In this document: in pieces, positions 1-7,815 of the stretch
How the letters are laid out: each line of letters begins with the position of its first letter
Numbering within the stretch: the stretch's first letter is position 1
From: Bacteroidales bacterium
GTDB lineage: Bacteria > Bacteroidota > Bacteroidia > Bacteroidales > Marinilabiliaceae
Length of the DNA stretch: 32,026 nucleotides
Reading direction: 5' to 3'
Assembly: GCA_004552385.1 (NCBI GenBank)
Contig: SFOL01000009.1
Span: 1 to 32,026, forward strand
Position numbers and translations under genes: made by a program
Notes under the pieces: model-generated
The model's input: the letters and a program-made list of their open reading frames with translations, nothing else
Told to the model about the DNA's origin: nothing
The model's database searches: none

Positions 1-251
1 GTGTTGTCCCATGTGGCTTTTTCACTCTTATAGTTGGCGTAGGCGTTGCCAAACCATGTGCCGGAGAACGAGTTTTTACCGCCCGCAGCCCAGTTCTTCA
101 GTGAGATCTGGTTTACTGTCAGAGATGTGAAGACGCTGGTTTTCCATTTTGACGCAGGCTGCGCGGGTGTCGCCGCCGCCTCTTCTTGAGCAAAGCAAGC
201 CGCACTCGCGGCCATCGCGAGTAGTGAGGAGAGTAAAGTCTTGATTTTCAT
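1..251 (-). CDS. DUF3078 family secreted protein, N-terminal part only
   Basis: The reading frame starts at an ATG at 249-251 and runs off the left edge of the window, so only about 83 N-terminal residues are visible. It begins with a clear signal peptide (MKIKTLLSSLLAMAASAACFAQ), followed by an Ala/Pro-rich spacer and then the segment SLTVNQISLKNWAAGGKNS and SGTWFGNAYANYKS. That asparagine/tryptophan-rich 'NWaaGGknS' pattern followed by an aromatic beta-strand is typical of the DUF3078 family, Bacteroidota proteins of unknown function thought to be outer-membrane associated. The gene lies downstream of the HAD phosphatase with an 87-bp gap and may be in the same transcript. No molecular function can be given. 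The family call rests on a short stretch but the motif is distinctive. Confidence 0.75.
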   Translation of the reverse strand, partial: MKIKTLLSSLLAMAASAACFAQEEAAATPAQPASKWKTSVFTSLTVNQISLKNWAAGGKNSFSGTWFGNAYANYKSEKATWDN

Positions 252-338
252 CTGTGGTTGGGTAATACAATTGCTGTGTTCACGCTGCTTCTACGTTCGA
301 CCGCTTTTTTTGTTCTCATCCACTTGCCGATTTCGCGT

Positions 339-932
339 TTAAAACAGCAGGCGCACGTCAGTCACCATCATGCCTGCCTTCTTTGCGGCCTCTATGCCTG
401 TGTCTCCGTCTTCAAACACTTGGCACTCTTCGGGTCTTACGCCCATAAGCTCCGCGCATCGCAAGAATGTGTCCGGCTCTGGCTTGTGCTTAGCCACGTC
501 GTCTGCCGCCACTATATGGTCAAAAAGGCCTATCAGACCCGTGGATGTCAGCATCAGCTCCGCCCTGTGTCGGTCGCTGCCTGTGCCAATCGACATCGGT
601 ATGCGCCCTTTGGCTGAGCGCGCCACGTCTGCCACTGTTGATATCTCCTCAACCTCGTCGGCCTTGGCGTTGGCCAGTTCTCGCTTGCGTCTTACGATTT
701 TGTCACAGTCCGCATCTTCGCGTCCTTTGCTTTTTACTATTAGTTGGGCGATCTCCTCGATTGACCGCCCCGTCATGCCGATGAACTCTTCTCGCCTTAT
801 CTCAATGCCCTGCTCGCGCAGTGCCTTGTCCATCGCTTGCCAGTTCAGCTCAAGGCTGTCTATCAGTGTGCCGTCGAGGTCGAATATGAGCGCCTTGGCT
901 TTGGGGTTTATGAGGTCGTTCTGTGTCTTCAT
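339..932 (-). CDS. HAD-superfamily phosphatase (beta-phosphoglucomutase-like)
   Basis: A 197-residue soluble protein of the haloacid dehalogenase superfamily. Motif I is FDLDGTLIDS with nucleophile Asp18 and acid/base Asp20. A helical cap of roughly residues 28-100 follows (subfamily I). Motif II is SIGTGSDR, motif III the lysine of KHKPEPDTF, and motif IV EDGDTG, which binds Mg2+. All catalytic positions are intact. Proteins of this size and cap type dephosphorylate small sugar phosphates or act as beta-phosphoglucomutases; the substrate cannot be told from sequence. It starts 19 bp after the antiporter stop, so the two are probably cotranscribed, with no obvious metabolic link. The ATG at 930-932 gives a start 17 residues before the nucleophile, usual for the family. 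Confidence 0.88.
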   Translation of the reverse strand: MKTQNDLINPKAKALIFDLDGTLIDSLELNWQAMDKALREQGIEIRREEFIGMTGRSIEEIAQLIVKSKGREDADCDKIVRRKRELANAKADEVEEISTVADVARSAKGRIPMSIGTGSDRHRAELMLTSTGLIGLFDHIVAADDVAKHKPEPDTFLRCAELMGVRPEECQVFEDGDTGIEAAKKAGMMVTDVRLLF

Positions 933-951
933 CTCTGTCTGTTATGCGGTT

Positions 952-2571
952 TTAGAACTTTAAGAATGACCCATTCTTTATGTTTGAGCTGATGTCCTTA
1001 ATTCCGCCTATTATGTCTTTATGTGTGTTTACGAATGTGTCCTTGAATGAGAATGCGTTATCATCAGTCTCCGCTTCAGCCTCGGGGGCGACGCCCATCT
1101 GCGCCAAAGCGTCTTTCAGACCCTCGGGGTCGTCTGAAATCAGCAGGACTTTGTCGCCAATAGACAGCTCCGTCTTGCCTGTGGGCACGAAGTACGTCTC
1201 GTCCCTCTTTACCAATACGGCCACGCAACTCTCGGGCAGCGGCAGTTTCAGCAGCTTGTCTCCGTAGTTGAGGATTTGCTCGGATATAGTCAGTTCGGCG
1301 AGCACCGATTTTATGTCGTCAGACAACTCCATGTCAAAGTCTTTCACTTTGCCGTACTCCTCTTGAGCGTCTATCAGGTTAAGTCTCTTTGCCACCGTGG
1401 CCAGCGTCGTCCCCTGTATCACGAGCGAGACGAGCGTGCAGATGAACACGATGTTGAATATGAAGCGGGCGTGAGGCACGTCGGCCGCCAAAGCCAATAT
1501 GGAGAATATTATGGGCACGGCGCCGCGCAGCCCCACCCACGATATGAAGTATTTGCTGTCGCGGTCGACCCTTTTGAAAGGCAGCAGGCAGGCGAACACG
1601 CTCGCTGGGCGGGTCACGAATATCATCAGAAAGCTTACTATCACGCCAGGCACGATCAGAGGCACCAGCTCGTGAGGATTGACCAGCAGGCCGAGCGCCA
1701 AGAACACCGTCAACTGGCTAAGCCATGCGAGGCCGTCAAAAAAATTCACTGCCGAGCGCTTATGCACAAAGCGCGAGTTGCCCATCACGACGCCGCCTAT
1801 GTACACCGCCAGGTAACTGTTGCCCCCCATGAAGTACGAGGCCGAGAACACGAATATGCAAGCCGTCAGGACGAGTATGGGGTACAGGCTCGCATTGTCT
1901 ATCTTTATCTTGTTTATGACCCACACGAACGCGTATCCGAAAACGAGGCCTATGAGTGTCCCCACGGCGAATTGCGTCACGAGCTGCAATATGGCTGTGC
2001 CATAGTCTGGCGCGCCGCCCTGGCTCAGAAGGTCTATCAAGGTGATGGTGAGCATGTAAGCCATAGGGTCGTTACTTCCGCTCTCCAACTCCAGCATCGG
2101 CCTGAGGTTGTTCCTCAAGTTGAGGCCCTTCCCGCGCAAAATGGAGAAGACCGACGCGGAGTCGGTCGATGACATAGTGGCGGCCAAAAGGAGCGAGGCG
2201 GTCAGGCTCAACGGTATCGTCCCCAGGGCGGGTATGTTGAATATGACGTGGATGAGGATGCCAGTGAGAGCGGCGGTCAGCACCACGCCCAGTGTGGCTA
2301 ACACGACGCCTGCGCCAAGAACAGGCTTGATGTCGGATATCTTGGTGTCAAGCCCGCCCGAGAATAGTATGATGCACAATGCCACTGTGCCTATAGCTTG
2401 CGCCGTGGGAAGGCTTGAAAACTGTATGCCGAAGCCGTCTGACCCGCACATCATGCCCACCCCGAGGAAGAGCAGGAGCAACGGTACGCCGAACCTGTAC
2501 CCGGCCTTGCAGGCGAGAATGCTCAGAAAGAAGAGTATCGATATGCCGAAAAGTATGGTTTCTACTGACAT
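952..2571 (-). CDS. CPA1-family K+(Na+)/H+ antiporter with C-terminal TrkA_C domain
   Basis: A 539-residue inner-membrane protein. Residues 1 to about 400 form 12 or more hydrophobic segments of the Na+/H+ exchanger fold; the stretch STDSASVFSIL followed by LELESGSNDPMAYML carries the conserved Asp pair of the CPA1 ion-binding site. A charged linker leads to a cytoplasmic TrkA_C/RCK_C domain at about residues 430-495 (LPLPESCVAVLVKRDE, then GDKVLLISDDPEGL), which in relatives such as NhaP2/CvrA senses ligands or potassium. The likely role is K+ or Na+ export in exchange for protons, for pH and volume control. It is the first gene of a leftward unit with the HAD phosphatase and is divergent from the sotB-like gene. 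Cation preference cannot be read from sequence. Confidence 0.9.
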   Translation of the reverse strand: MSVETILFGISILFFLSILACKAGYRFGVPLLLLFLGVGMMCGSDGFGIQFSSLPTAQAIGTVALCIILFSGGLDTKISDIKPVLGAGVVLATLGVVLTAALTGILIHVIFNIPALGTIPLSLTASLLLAATMSSTDSASVFSILRGKGLNLRNNLRPMLELESGSNDPMAYMLTITLIDLLSQGGAPDYGTAILQLVTQFAVGTLIGLVFGYAFVWVINKIKIDNASLYPILVLTACIFVFSASYFMGGNSYLAVYIGGVVMGNSRFVHKRSAVNFFDGLAWLSQLTVFLALGLLVNPHELVPLIVPGVIVSFLMIFVTRPASVFACLLPFKRVDRDSKYFISWVGLRGAVPIIFSILALAADVPHARFIFNIVFICTLVSLVIQGTTLATVAKRLNLIDAQEEYGKVKDFDMELSDDIKSVLAELTISEQILNYGDKLLKLPLPESCVAVLVKRDETYFVPTGKTELSIGDKVLLISDDPEGLKDALAQMGVAPEAEAETDDNAFSFKDTFVNTHKDIIGGIKDISSNIKNGSFLKF

Positions 2572-2660
2572 GAGCGTCTTTGTGATGTGCTTTTTACTTG
2601 GTGTGCGAATAAGTTGCCTGCTGCGGAAAAGAGGCTGGCGGCGTTGCCATCCATACCCTA

Positions 2661-2668
2661 CAAATTTA
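2661..2668 (-). promoter_or_regulatory. Putative -7 promoter element of the antiporter unit
   Basis: Reading the minus strand, 2668 to 2661 is TAAATTTG, a full match to the Bacteroidota primary sigma -7 consensus TAnnTTTG. It lies about 90 bp upstream of the antiporter start codon. No good TTTG-like -33 element is present about 20 bp further upstream, so the call is tentative. Confidence 0.4.
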
Positions 2669-2766
2669 CAAAAAAAACGCTCTTGCGCCTTGCCGTGGCC
2701 TTGGGCTCAAGGTATTTTTTAACCTTATTTGGCGATATTGCGTATCTTGTTGATTTTCACACTGAT

Positions 2767-2774
2767 TATTTTTG
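2767..2774 (+). promoter_or_regulatory. Putative -7 promoter element of the sotB-like gene
   Basis: TATTTTTG matches TAnnTTTG exactly and lies 37 bp before the start codon at 2812. A TTG-containing stretch at 2746-2752 could act as the -33 element, but its spacing (about 17 bp) is shorter than the usual 19-22 bp. The 240-bp region 2572-2811 between the two divergent genes holds nothing else I recognise. Confidence 0.45.
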
Positions 2775-2811
2775 CTGTCAATTCCGTCTAATGCTTTTTT
2801 TTTAGTCAATT

Positions 2812-4017
2812 ATGGCATCTGTCTCTTGCAACGAAGATGTGCGTATGACGGCGAGGCACTGGGCCGCACTTATCGGCCTTACCCTGGCCGCCTTTATTTT
2901 CAATACTTCAGAATTTGTGCCTATTGGGCTTCTTTCCGACATAGCCCGCGATTTTGGCAAGACTGAGAGTGAGACGGGGCTTCTCATCTCGGTTTACGCG
3001 TGGTGCGTAGCCCTGTTGTCCCTTCCGCTTATGATTTTGGCCAGTCGGATGGAGATGCGCCGTCTTATGCTATGCCTGGCGGGCGCGTTTGCCGCATTCC
3101 AATGTCTGTCTTGGGCCTCGGGCAGCTACGCCATGCTTATGGCCAGCCGTGTGGGTGTCGCGTGCTGCCACTCTGTTTTCTGGAGTATTGTGTCGCCTAT
3201 GGCGGTGCGCATTGTGCCGTCGGGGCATAAGGCTATGGCTCTCAGTACTATTGCCACGGGGAGCGCGGTGGCCATGATTGTCGGTCTGCCGCTTGGCAGG
3301 GCTGTCGGGCTTCTGCTCGGCTGGCGTATGACTTTTCTTAGTGTCGCTGGCGTTGCCGCCCTCGCGCTCGTTTTTATGTCTGTCACTCTGCCGCCGCTTC
3401 CGAGCGAGGGGCGTTTTTCCGTGCGACGTCTGCCTTCGTTGTTGAGCAACAGGGCTTTGGTCCTCCTTTACGCCTTTACGGCCATTTGGGTTGTCGGCTA
3501 CTATACGGCCTACAGCTACATTGAGCCGTTTCTTGGTCAGGTAGTGGCTTTGGACGAGCACCACGTCACCATGTCTCTTATGCTTTTCGGCGTGGCTGGC
3601 ATTATTGGTGGTCAGGTCTTTGCGCGTCTCTATGGCCGCGGGCCCCTGCGTTTCATAAGTGTGATGGCGGTGCTTATGGCTCTGTGTCTCGCCCTTTTGC
3701 TTCCTTTCGCTTCCTGTGTCTGGGCGGTCTGGGTGGTATTCCTTGTCTGGGGTATGTCCACCACTGCTTGCAACATAGCTCAGCAGAGCGAGCTCATAGC
3801 CATGACTTCGGCTTCCGACACGGCGGTGGCTATGAGCATATACTCCGGCATTTTTAATCTCGGCATCGGCACGGGGGCCGCGGTGGGCGGAGTTGTATGC
3901 GCTGTCGCGTCTGTCGATTTTATCGGGTTCGCCGGCTTGTGCTGGTCGGCCGTAGCCATAGTGCTGTGGTTCTCGGCTCTCAGGCCCGCCATAAGGCGGC
4001 AGGGCAGGGCGTGGTGA
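2812..4017 (+). CDS. SotB-type sugar efflux transporter (MFS)
   Basis: A 401-residue major facilitator superfamily protein with about 12 membrane segments. The N-terminal half closely follows the SotB/YdeA pattern: NTSEFVPIGLLSDIA, YAWCVALLSLPLM, SRVGVACCHSVFWSIVSPMA, and TGSAVAMIVGLPLGRAVG, the last being motif C of drug/H+ antiporters. SotB exports arabinose and IPTG-like sugars or sugar phosphates using the proton gradient. The gene stands alone: it is divergent from the antiporter, with its own putative promoter at 2767 and a strong terminator at 4043. The ATG at 2812 gives a 14-residue cytoplasmic lead before the first helix; Met10 (ATG at 2845) is another possible start. The family is well supported, the substrate is not. 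Confidence 0.88.
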   Translation: MASVSCNEDVRMTARHWAALIGLTLAAFIFNTSEFVPIGLLSDIARDFGKTESETGLLISVYAWCVALLSLPLMILASRMEMRRLMLCLAGAFAAFQCLSWASGSYAMLMASRVGVACCHSVFWSIVSPMAVRIVPSGHKAMALSTIATGSAVAMIVGLPLGRAVGLLLGWRMTFLSVAGVAALALVFMSVTLPPLPSEGRFSVRRLPSLLSNRALVLLYAFTAIWVVGYYTAYSYIEPFLGQVVALDEHHVTMSLMLFGVAGIIGGQVFARLYGRGPLRFISVMAVLMALCLALLLPFASCVWAVWVVFLVWGMSTTACNIAQQSELIAMTSASDTAVAMSIYSGIFNLGIGTGAAVGGVVCAVASVDFIGFAGLCWSAVAIVLWFSALRPAIRRQGRAW

Positions 4018-4042
4018 GCCTGCCTGTCGCTCAGTGACATAC

Positions 4043-4096
4043 AGCGTCAGCGCATTGCCATGGGATCTGCCCCTTGCAATGCGCTGACGCTTTTTC
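4043..4096 (+). terminator. Rho-independent terminator after the sotB-like gene
   Basis: A perfect 16-bp inverted repeat (4043-4058 with 4076-4091) encloses a 17-nt loop and runs into a T tract (tttttct). It begins 25 bp after the sotB-like stop. There is no A tract on the left, so it should work only for rightward transcription. I see no matching clean terminator for the leftward NlpC/P60 transcript in 4097-4169, which holds only imperfect short hairpins. Confidence 0.9.
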
Positions 4097-4169
4097 TGTT
4101 GTCTCTAAGCTGCGTGGCTGTGGAGTCTCCGCCACACTCCTGTGGCTTCGTGCGGCAAGCTGTCGATGC

Positions 4170-5042
4170 TTACTCCTTCAGCGCAATCCTCTTAATGCAG
4201 GCCAACTTATGTGTGTAGATTTCCCTCTCCCCATTGAATATGCCGACATTGTCAAGCTTATCTACCCTCACGCACCCCGACGCGTGTATTATGCCATTTC
4301 TGTCGAGGCATATGCCTACGTGGCAAATCGAGCCTTTCTCGTTAGAGAAGAATGCCAAGTCGTTCTCTCTCTGCTCGCCTATCGCCACGCAGTCGCCCAT
4401 TTCCACCATCCGCGAGGCGTCTCTCGGCAGCTGGATTCCGCACACCTTGAACGCCACTTGCACCAGGCCCGAGCAGTCTATGCCAAAGGCGGTCTTCCCG
4501 CCCCACAGATATGGTGCGCCCAAGAGCTTCATTGCACAGTCTGATGGTGATGGTGCCTTTTCTGTTGGACTCTCGTCCTCTTTTGTTAAACCAATGGCGA
4601 AATCTATATTGTATTCCGTACATATATCGAATTCATTGCCATTCAGGATGAAGCGTTTACTCCATCGGCTAAAAGGCGCACTGTCATGAATCCAATTTTT
4701 GTTACTGTGAATATCTGAGCCCATGGGTAAGTAGCCAAGATAGTGAAATGATTTCTGTCCAGGATGAGACCATTGCACTGTCTTCGTCATTGCCTGTTGC
4801 GTTACATACACCTTTTCCGAGTTCCATCTCTCCACTTCCGCCTCGTCTATGTGATCCACGAGCTTTGCGTCAATCCAGCCGGGGTAGTCGTCCGCCACTG
4901 TGCGTATTCTCGCCCATTTCCCGTCTACCCATATTATCTCGTATGTCTCTCCAAAGAGAATTTGCGTCACCATCTCGGCCGACTCCGCAGGCAGGGCGCG
5001 GACGGGTATCATCGCGTATGTGCAAACTGACCTTTCAACCAT
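4170..5042 (-). CDS. NlpC/P60 (C40) peptidase with N-terminal SH3 domain, no signal peptide
   Basis: A 290-residue protein. Residues about 8-62 look like a bacterial SH3 domain (PVRALPAESAEMVTQIL, then WARIRTVADDYPGWID). Residues 65-160 form a middle region that could be a divergent second SH3 domain. The NlpC/P60 domain occupies 165-290 with catalytic Cys190 in GIDCSGLVQ, His241 in CHVGI and His253 in IIHASG. The SH3-SH3-NlpC layout recalls YkfC-type enzymes, which cut the gamma-D-Glu to diamino-acid bond in peptides with a free L-Ala. No signal peptide or membrane anchor is visible, so a cytoplasmic role in murein peptide recycling is my inference. It is the last gene of the seven-gene leftward cluster, 12 bp after the glucosaminidase. 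Bases about 4560-4760 are noticeably AT-richer than their surroundings. Confidence 0.88.
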   Translation of the reverse strand: MVERSVCTYAMIPVRALPAESAEMVTQILFGETYEIIWVDGKWARIRTVADDYPGWIDAKLVDHIDEAEVERWNSEKVYVTQQAMTKTVQWSHPGQKSFHYLGYLPMGSDIHSNKNWIHDSAPFSRWSKRFILNGNEFDICTEYNIDFAIGLTKEDESPTEKAPSPSDCAMKLLGAPYLWGGKTAFGIDCSGLVQVAFKVCGIQLPRDASRMVEMGDCVAIGEQRENDLAFFSNEKGSICHVGICLDRNGIIHASGCVRVDKLDNVGIFNGEREIYTHKLACIKRIALKE

Positions 5043-5054
5043 TGTCGTTTCTCG

Positions 5055-6089
5055 TTACCGCAATTCTATAATGCTGCCAGCCTCTGGTTCTTCCCCGCTT
5101 GTCAGGCCGTTTCTCTTTTCCAGTTTGCTGAGTTTGACACCATAGGCGTGGGCTATGTCCCACAGGGTCTCCCCTCGTTTCACCTCGTGTGTCTCGCAGT
5201 CGGGGTGGGCGCGGTTGCGCTTGGGGCGCAGGTAGACGTATGACAGGTCGGATATGTCGGCATCCTGGGCGAGGTCGTTATACTTATACAGCTCCCACAG
5301 CATCAAGTGGAACTCACTCGCTATGCTTTGGAAAGTGTCAGATTGCGACAGCTCAACGTATTGCACTCCATTGTTGTACTTTATGTCATGTTCGGGCAGA
5401 GGGTTTATGGTGAAAACCGCTTTCACCTTAGGCGACTTGCGGGTGGTCTGGTTGCTCCCCTTTTGCGTCTTCTTGTGGTGGTTGCGACTCCTTCTGTCTG
5501 TTTTGGGAGTCTCTTCCTTTCTGTCGTTTGTTGTCGAGCCGTTCAGGTCGCCCATCTCGTCCGCCACGAGGTCTTCCGCCTCGTCTCCATTGGCGGTGTC
5601 GTAGGTGTCCAGACCCTCTTCCTCTATTATTTTGATGAGGCGTTCGGCGTATGTGCGTTCTGTGGCATATCCGCACTTCTTTAGGCCTTTGGCCCACCCT
5701 TTATAGTCAGTCTTGTCGAGTGTGAACAGAGATGCGTATCTGCTCTTGCCTGTAAGGAAGTCCGAATGATCCTTGAAGCTCTGGTACGCATTGTCGTAGC
5801 TTCTGAAGCATTCGTTGTTGCGGTCATCGTCTTTGTGCATCGTCTTACCCGTCCAGTCGGAATGGCACTTTATGCCGAAGTGGTTGTTGGCCTCCACGGC
5901 GAGGTCGGAGTTTCCGCAGTCGCTCTCCAAAATGCCCTGTGCCAATGTTATGCTGGCCGGGATGCCAGTGCGGTTCATCTCGGCTATCGCCCATTTCTTA
6001 TATTTGGCTATATACTCCTGACGGTCCATTCTCTGCGCCGAAGCTTGAGAAAGGCACAGCGCGGCTATAAGGCAGAATATTATGCGCAT
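5055..6089 (-). CDS. Secreted N-acetylglucosaminidase (FlgJ/GH73 type) with LysM domains
   Basis: A 344-residue secreted murein hydrolase. Residues 1-19 are a signal peptide ending in ASAQ. Residues about 25-160 are the glucosaminidase domain: SITLAQGILESDCGNS carries the catalytic Glu55, followed by NNHFGIKCH and the YDNAYQSFKDHSDFL helix typical of the family. A Lys/Thr/Asn-rich linker (about 165-225) leads to one weak LysM-like repeat at about 245-290 and a clear LysM at about 297-344 (HEVKRGETLWDIAHAYGV), which bind peptidoglycan glycan chains. The enzyme should hydrolyse GlcNAc-MurNAc linkages in the periplasm. It sits between the flavin-reductase-like lipoprotein (19 bp) and the NlpC/P60 gene (12 bp), so glycan and peptide cleavage functions are cotranscribed. 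Confidence 0.92.
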   Translation of the reverse strand: MRIIFCLIAALCLSQASAQRMDRQEYIAKYKKWAIAEMNRTGIPASITLAQGILESDCGNSDLAVEANNHFGIKCHSDWTGKTMHKDDDRNNECFRSYDNAYQSFKDHSDFLTGKSRYASLFTLDKTDYKGWAKGLKKCGYATERTYAERLIKIIEEEGLDTYDTANGDEAEDLVADEMGDLNGSTTNDRKEETPKTDRRSRNHHKKTQKGSNQTTRKSPKVKAVFTINPLPEHDIKYNNGVQYVELSQSDTFQSIASEFHLMLWELYKYNDLAQDADISDLSYVYLRPKRNRAHPDCETHEVKRGETLWDIAHAYGVKLSKLEKRNGLTSGEEPEAGSIIELR

Positions 6090-6108
6090 GACAGATGACG
6101 TTGTTTCG

Positions 6109-6714
6109 TTATTTGGTCCAGACGTTTACAATCTCGCCGATGAACACGGTGTGTACTGAGCCGCGCTTGGCGTAGAACTCTTCCATCCCGCCGCACATCT
6201 TGCCGCAGTCAAAGTCGTTGGCGTATATTTTGCGGCACTCTATCACTACCGTCGCCTCTTTGAAATATGGCGTGCCTTTGCTCGTGAATGCGGGGTGCAG
6301 CCGCGTCTCCGACAGCTTGTCTCCGTCGCGCCCTGAGTGGGTACCGAGGAATTGCAGGTCGTCCTTATATGTCGGGGCGAAGCCGCTGACAGAGAAGTAG
6401 TCGCTCCTGGTCAAATATTTATGGGTGAAGCGGGTGGTGTCTACAAACACGGTGAATACGGGCTTGCCCCACAGCTCTCCCATCTCGCCCCATGAGATCG
6501 TCATCTCGTTGAAGTCGCCCTCTTCGCCCGCAGCCAGCAGCATCCAGTCGTCTGATATGAGCGATATTGCGTTTTTAAGTTCTTGCGGCCTAACGCTGCG
6601 AAGCGTGTCAGACGCGTCCGTCGTGGTCGCTTCGCAAGCCCCGTCTCCTTTGGGAGCGCAGCTCGTGGCGATTGCGGCAATGGCCGATAGTATGATTATT
6701 CGTATTGTTTTCAT
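6109..6714 (-). CDS. Lipoprotein resembling the flavin reductase (FMN-binding) family
   Basis: A 201-residue protein. Residues 1-19 form a lipoprotein signal peptide with lipobox ATSC (lipidated Cys19). The rest follows the flavin-reductase-like split-barrel family: DFNEMTISWGEMGELWGKP (67-85), VFTVFVDTTRFTHKYL, FSVSGF, then GTHSGRDGDKLS (124-135) and GTPYFKEATVVIECRKIY. Residues 170-175 read CGKMCG, giving two closely spaced cysteines. Relatives bind FMN and are usually cytoplasmic, taking electrons from NAD(P)H; a lipid-anchored, extracytoplasmic version would need another electron source. Function is therefore unassigned. It starts 9 bp after the preceding gene and is clearly part of the cluster. 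Alternative: the N-terminal leader is a recent addition and the protein is a flavin-binding but non-reductase lipoprotein. Confidence 0.75.
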   Translation of the reverse strand: MKTIRIIILSAIAAIATSCAPKGDGACEATTTDASDTLRSVRPQELKNAISLISDDWMLLAAGEEGDFNEMTISWGEMGELWGKPVFTVFVDTTRFTHKYLTRSDYFSVSGFAPTYKDDLQFLGTHSGRDGDKLSETRLHPAFTSKGTPYFKEATVVIECRKIYANDFDCGKMCGGMEEFYAKRGSVHTVFIGEIVNVWTK

Positions 6715-6723
6715 GTCGTTGTT

Positions 6724-7815
6724 TTATAGCGTTATCGCGTTCGCGATAATCTTGTTTTCAGGTGTCGGGCCGAATGCGCGTCCGTCTTCTATCACGTCGC
6801 GGTCGTCACACAGTGTCATGTAGTAATTCATCTTGAACGTGTAGCGTCCGCCTCTCGTTACTTTAAGTTCCGCGCCTTCATGCTCTTTCACCATGGCCCC
6901 GTACAGCTCCACATTTGCGTAGTTTAACTCTATCGAGTCTCCCTTGCGAGGAAGCCTTATGGGGCCCCACTGGTATGCGTTCCACATGTAGGCAGGCGTG
7001 TGCGGGTAGCACCTCGCATCGTGAAAATTCGGTTGCAGAGGAGCGAATGTCGAATTCTTCCACTCTTTCCTGCGTCTTTCCACTGGCAGGCGAAGTGCTG
7101 TCGTGTCAGCGTGGTCGGTGTGGCCGTCTCTGAATGTTATTCCGAGCGGCATGGTGTCCAGTCTCGCATAGTCGCCAAGGTCTGAGTTCGCCGCCTCCAT
7201 TTTTCTTCTTTCCGCATATGCCGTGCGTGGGCGCATGCAGAATGTCGCTATGGCGTGGTGGCTGTCTTTGTCCGGGTCATTCCCGATCTCAAGGGCGGCG
7301 TCCGCTATGCGCACCGTGTCGCCGGGCTTTGCCACAATCCTTAGCAAAAGGGGGCCTGCTGGGGTTTCTACTATCGCATGGTCGCCGCGCCTTATGGCGT
7401 CAACCCTGTGTGTGCGGTAATACCCGCTCGGGTCTTTAGCGTCGCGGGCCACACCATATCTCAGTTTGTTCATGAAGCACAGCCTTGAGCCGTCATCGTC
7501 AGCCCATTTGGGGTAGTCCGGTGTCGTGTAAACACCGAGGCCTACGATGAAGTGCGTCACGTAAGCCGCGGTGCCGACTGCGAATGCCGCGGCCATGCCC
7601 CATGACAATAAAGTGCGGCTCAAAGGCGTGTGCGCCTCCACCCATGTGGCGAGACGCGCAAATGTGTCTGTCCTTATGTAGGCCCATGATGCCAGGCACA
7701 CCAGCGGTATAAGCTCATATGCCCTCACCCAAACGGCAGCGGCAGTAAGTATTACGGCAAATGCCACTGAATACTTACTGCTGCGCCACGAGAATGCCGT
7801 TTTGCGTCTTACCAC
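6724..7815 (-). CDS. Degenerate signal peptidase I paralogue (S26 family, catalytic residues lost)
   Basis: A 363-residue protein homologous to the LepB encoded just upstream. Residues 15-95 hold up to four hydrophobic segments. The S26 core then follows: CFMNKLRYG aligns with LFVSKVSYG, RRGDHAIVETPAG with RRGDIVVFNFPAG, LRIVAKPGDTV with KRCVGLPGDTI, and the C-terminal YYMTLCDDRD with YYFMMGDNRH. The catalytic Lys position is Leu158, and the region aligned with the Ser-bearing loop (about 97-110) has no serine in register. The GDNR box is degenerate, so protease activity is unlikely. The start is a GTG (7813-7815) that overlaps the lepB TAA, implying translational coupling; no nearby ATG exists in frame. 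A structural or regulatory partner of LepB is a plausible role but is inference. Confidence 0.82.
   Translation of the reverse strand: MVRRKTAFSWRSSKYSVAFAVILTAAAVWVRAYELIPLVCLASWAYIRTDTFARLATWVEAHTPLSRTLLSWGMAAAFAVGTAAYVTHFIVGLGVYTTPDYPKWADDDGSRLCFMNKLRYGVARDAKDPSGYYRTHRVDAIRRGDHAIVETPAGPLLLRIVAKPGDTVRIADAALEIGNDPDKDSHHAIATFCMRPRTAYAERRKMEAANSDLGDYARLDTMPLGITFRDGHTDHADTTALRLPVERRRKEWKNSTFAPLQPNFHDARCYPHTPAYMWNAYQWGPIRLPRKGDSIELNYANVELYGAMVKEHEGAELKVTRGGRYTFKMNYYMTLCDDRDVIEDGRAFGPTPENKIIANAITL

Noticed and set aside
1276..2172. 298-codon open frame antisense to the antiporter
   Set aside because: Antisense to a clear membrane transporter; no recognisable protein.
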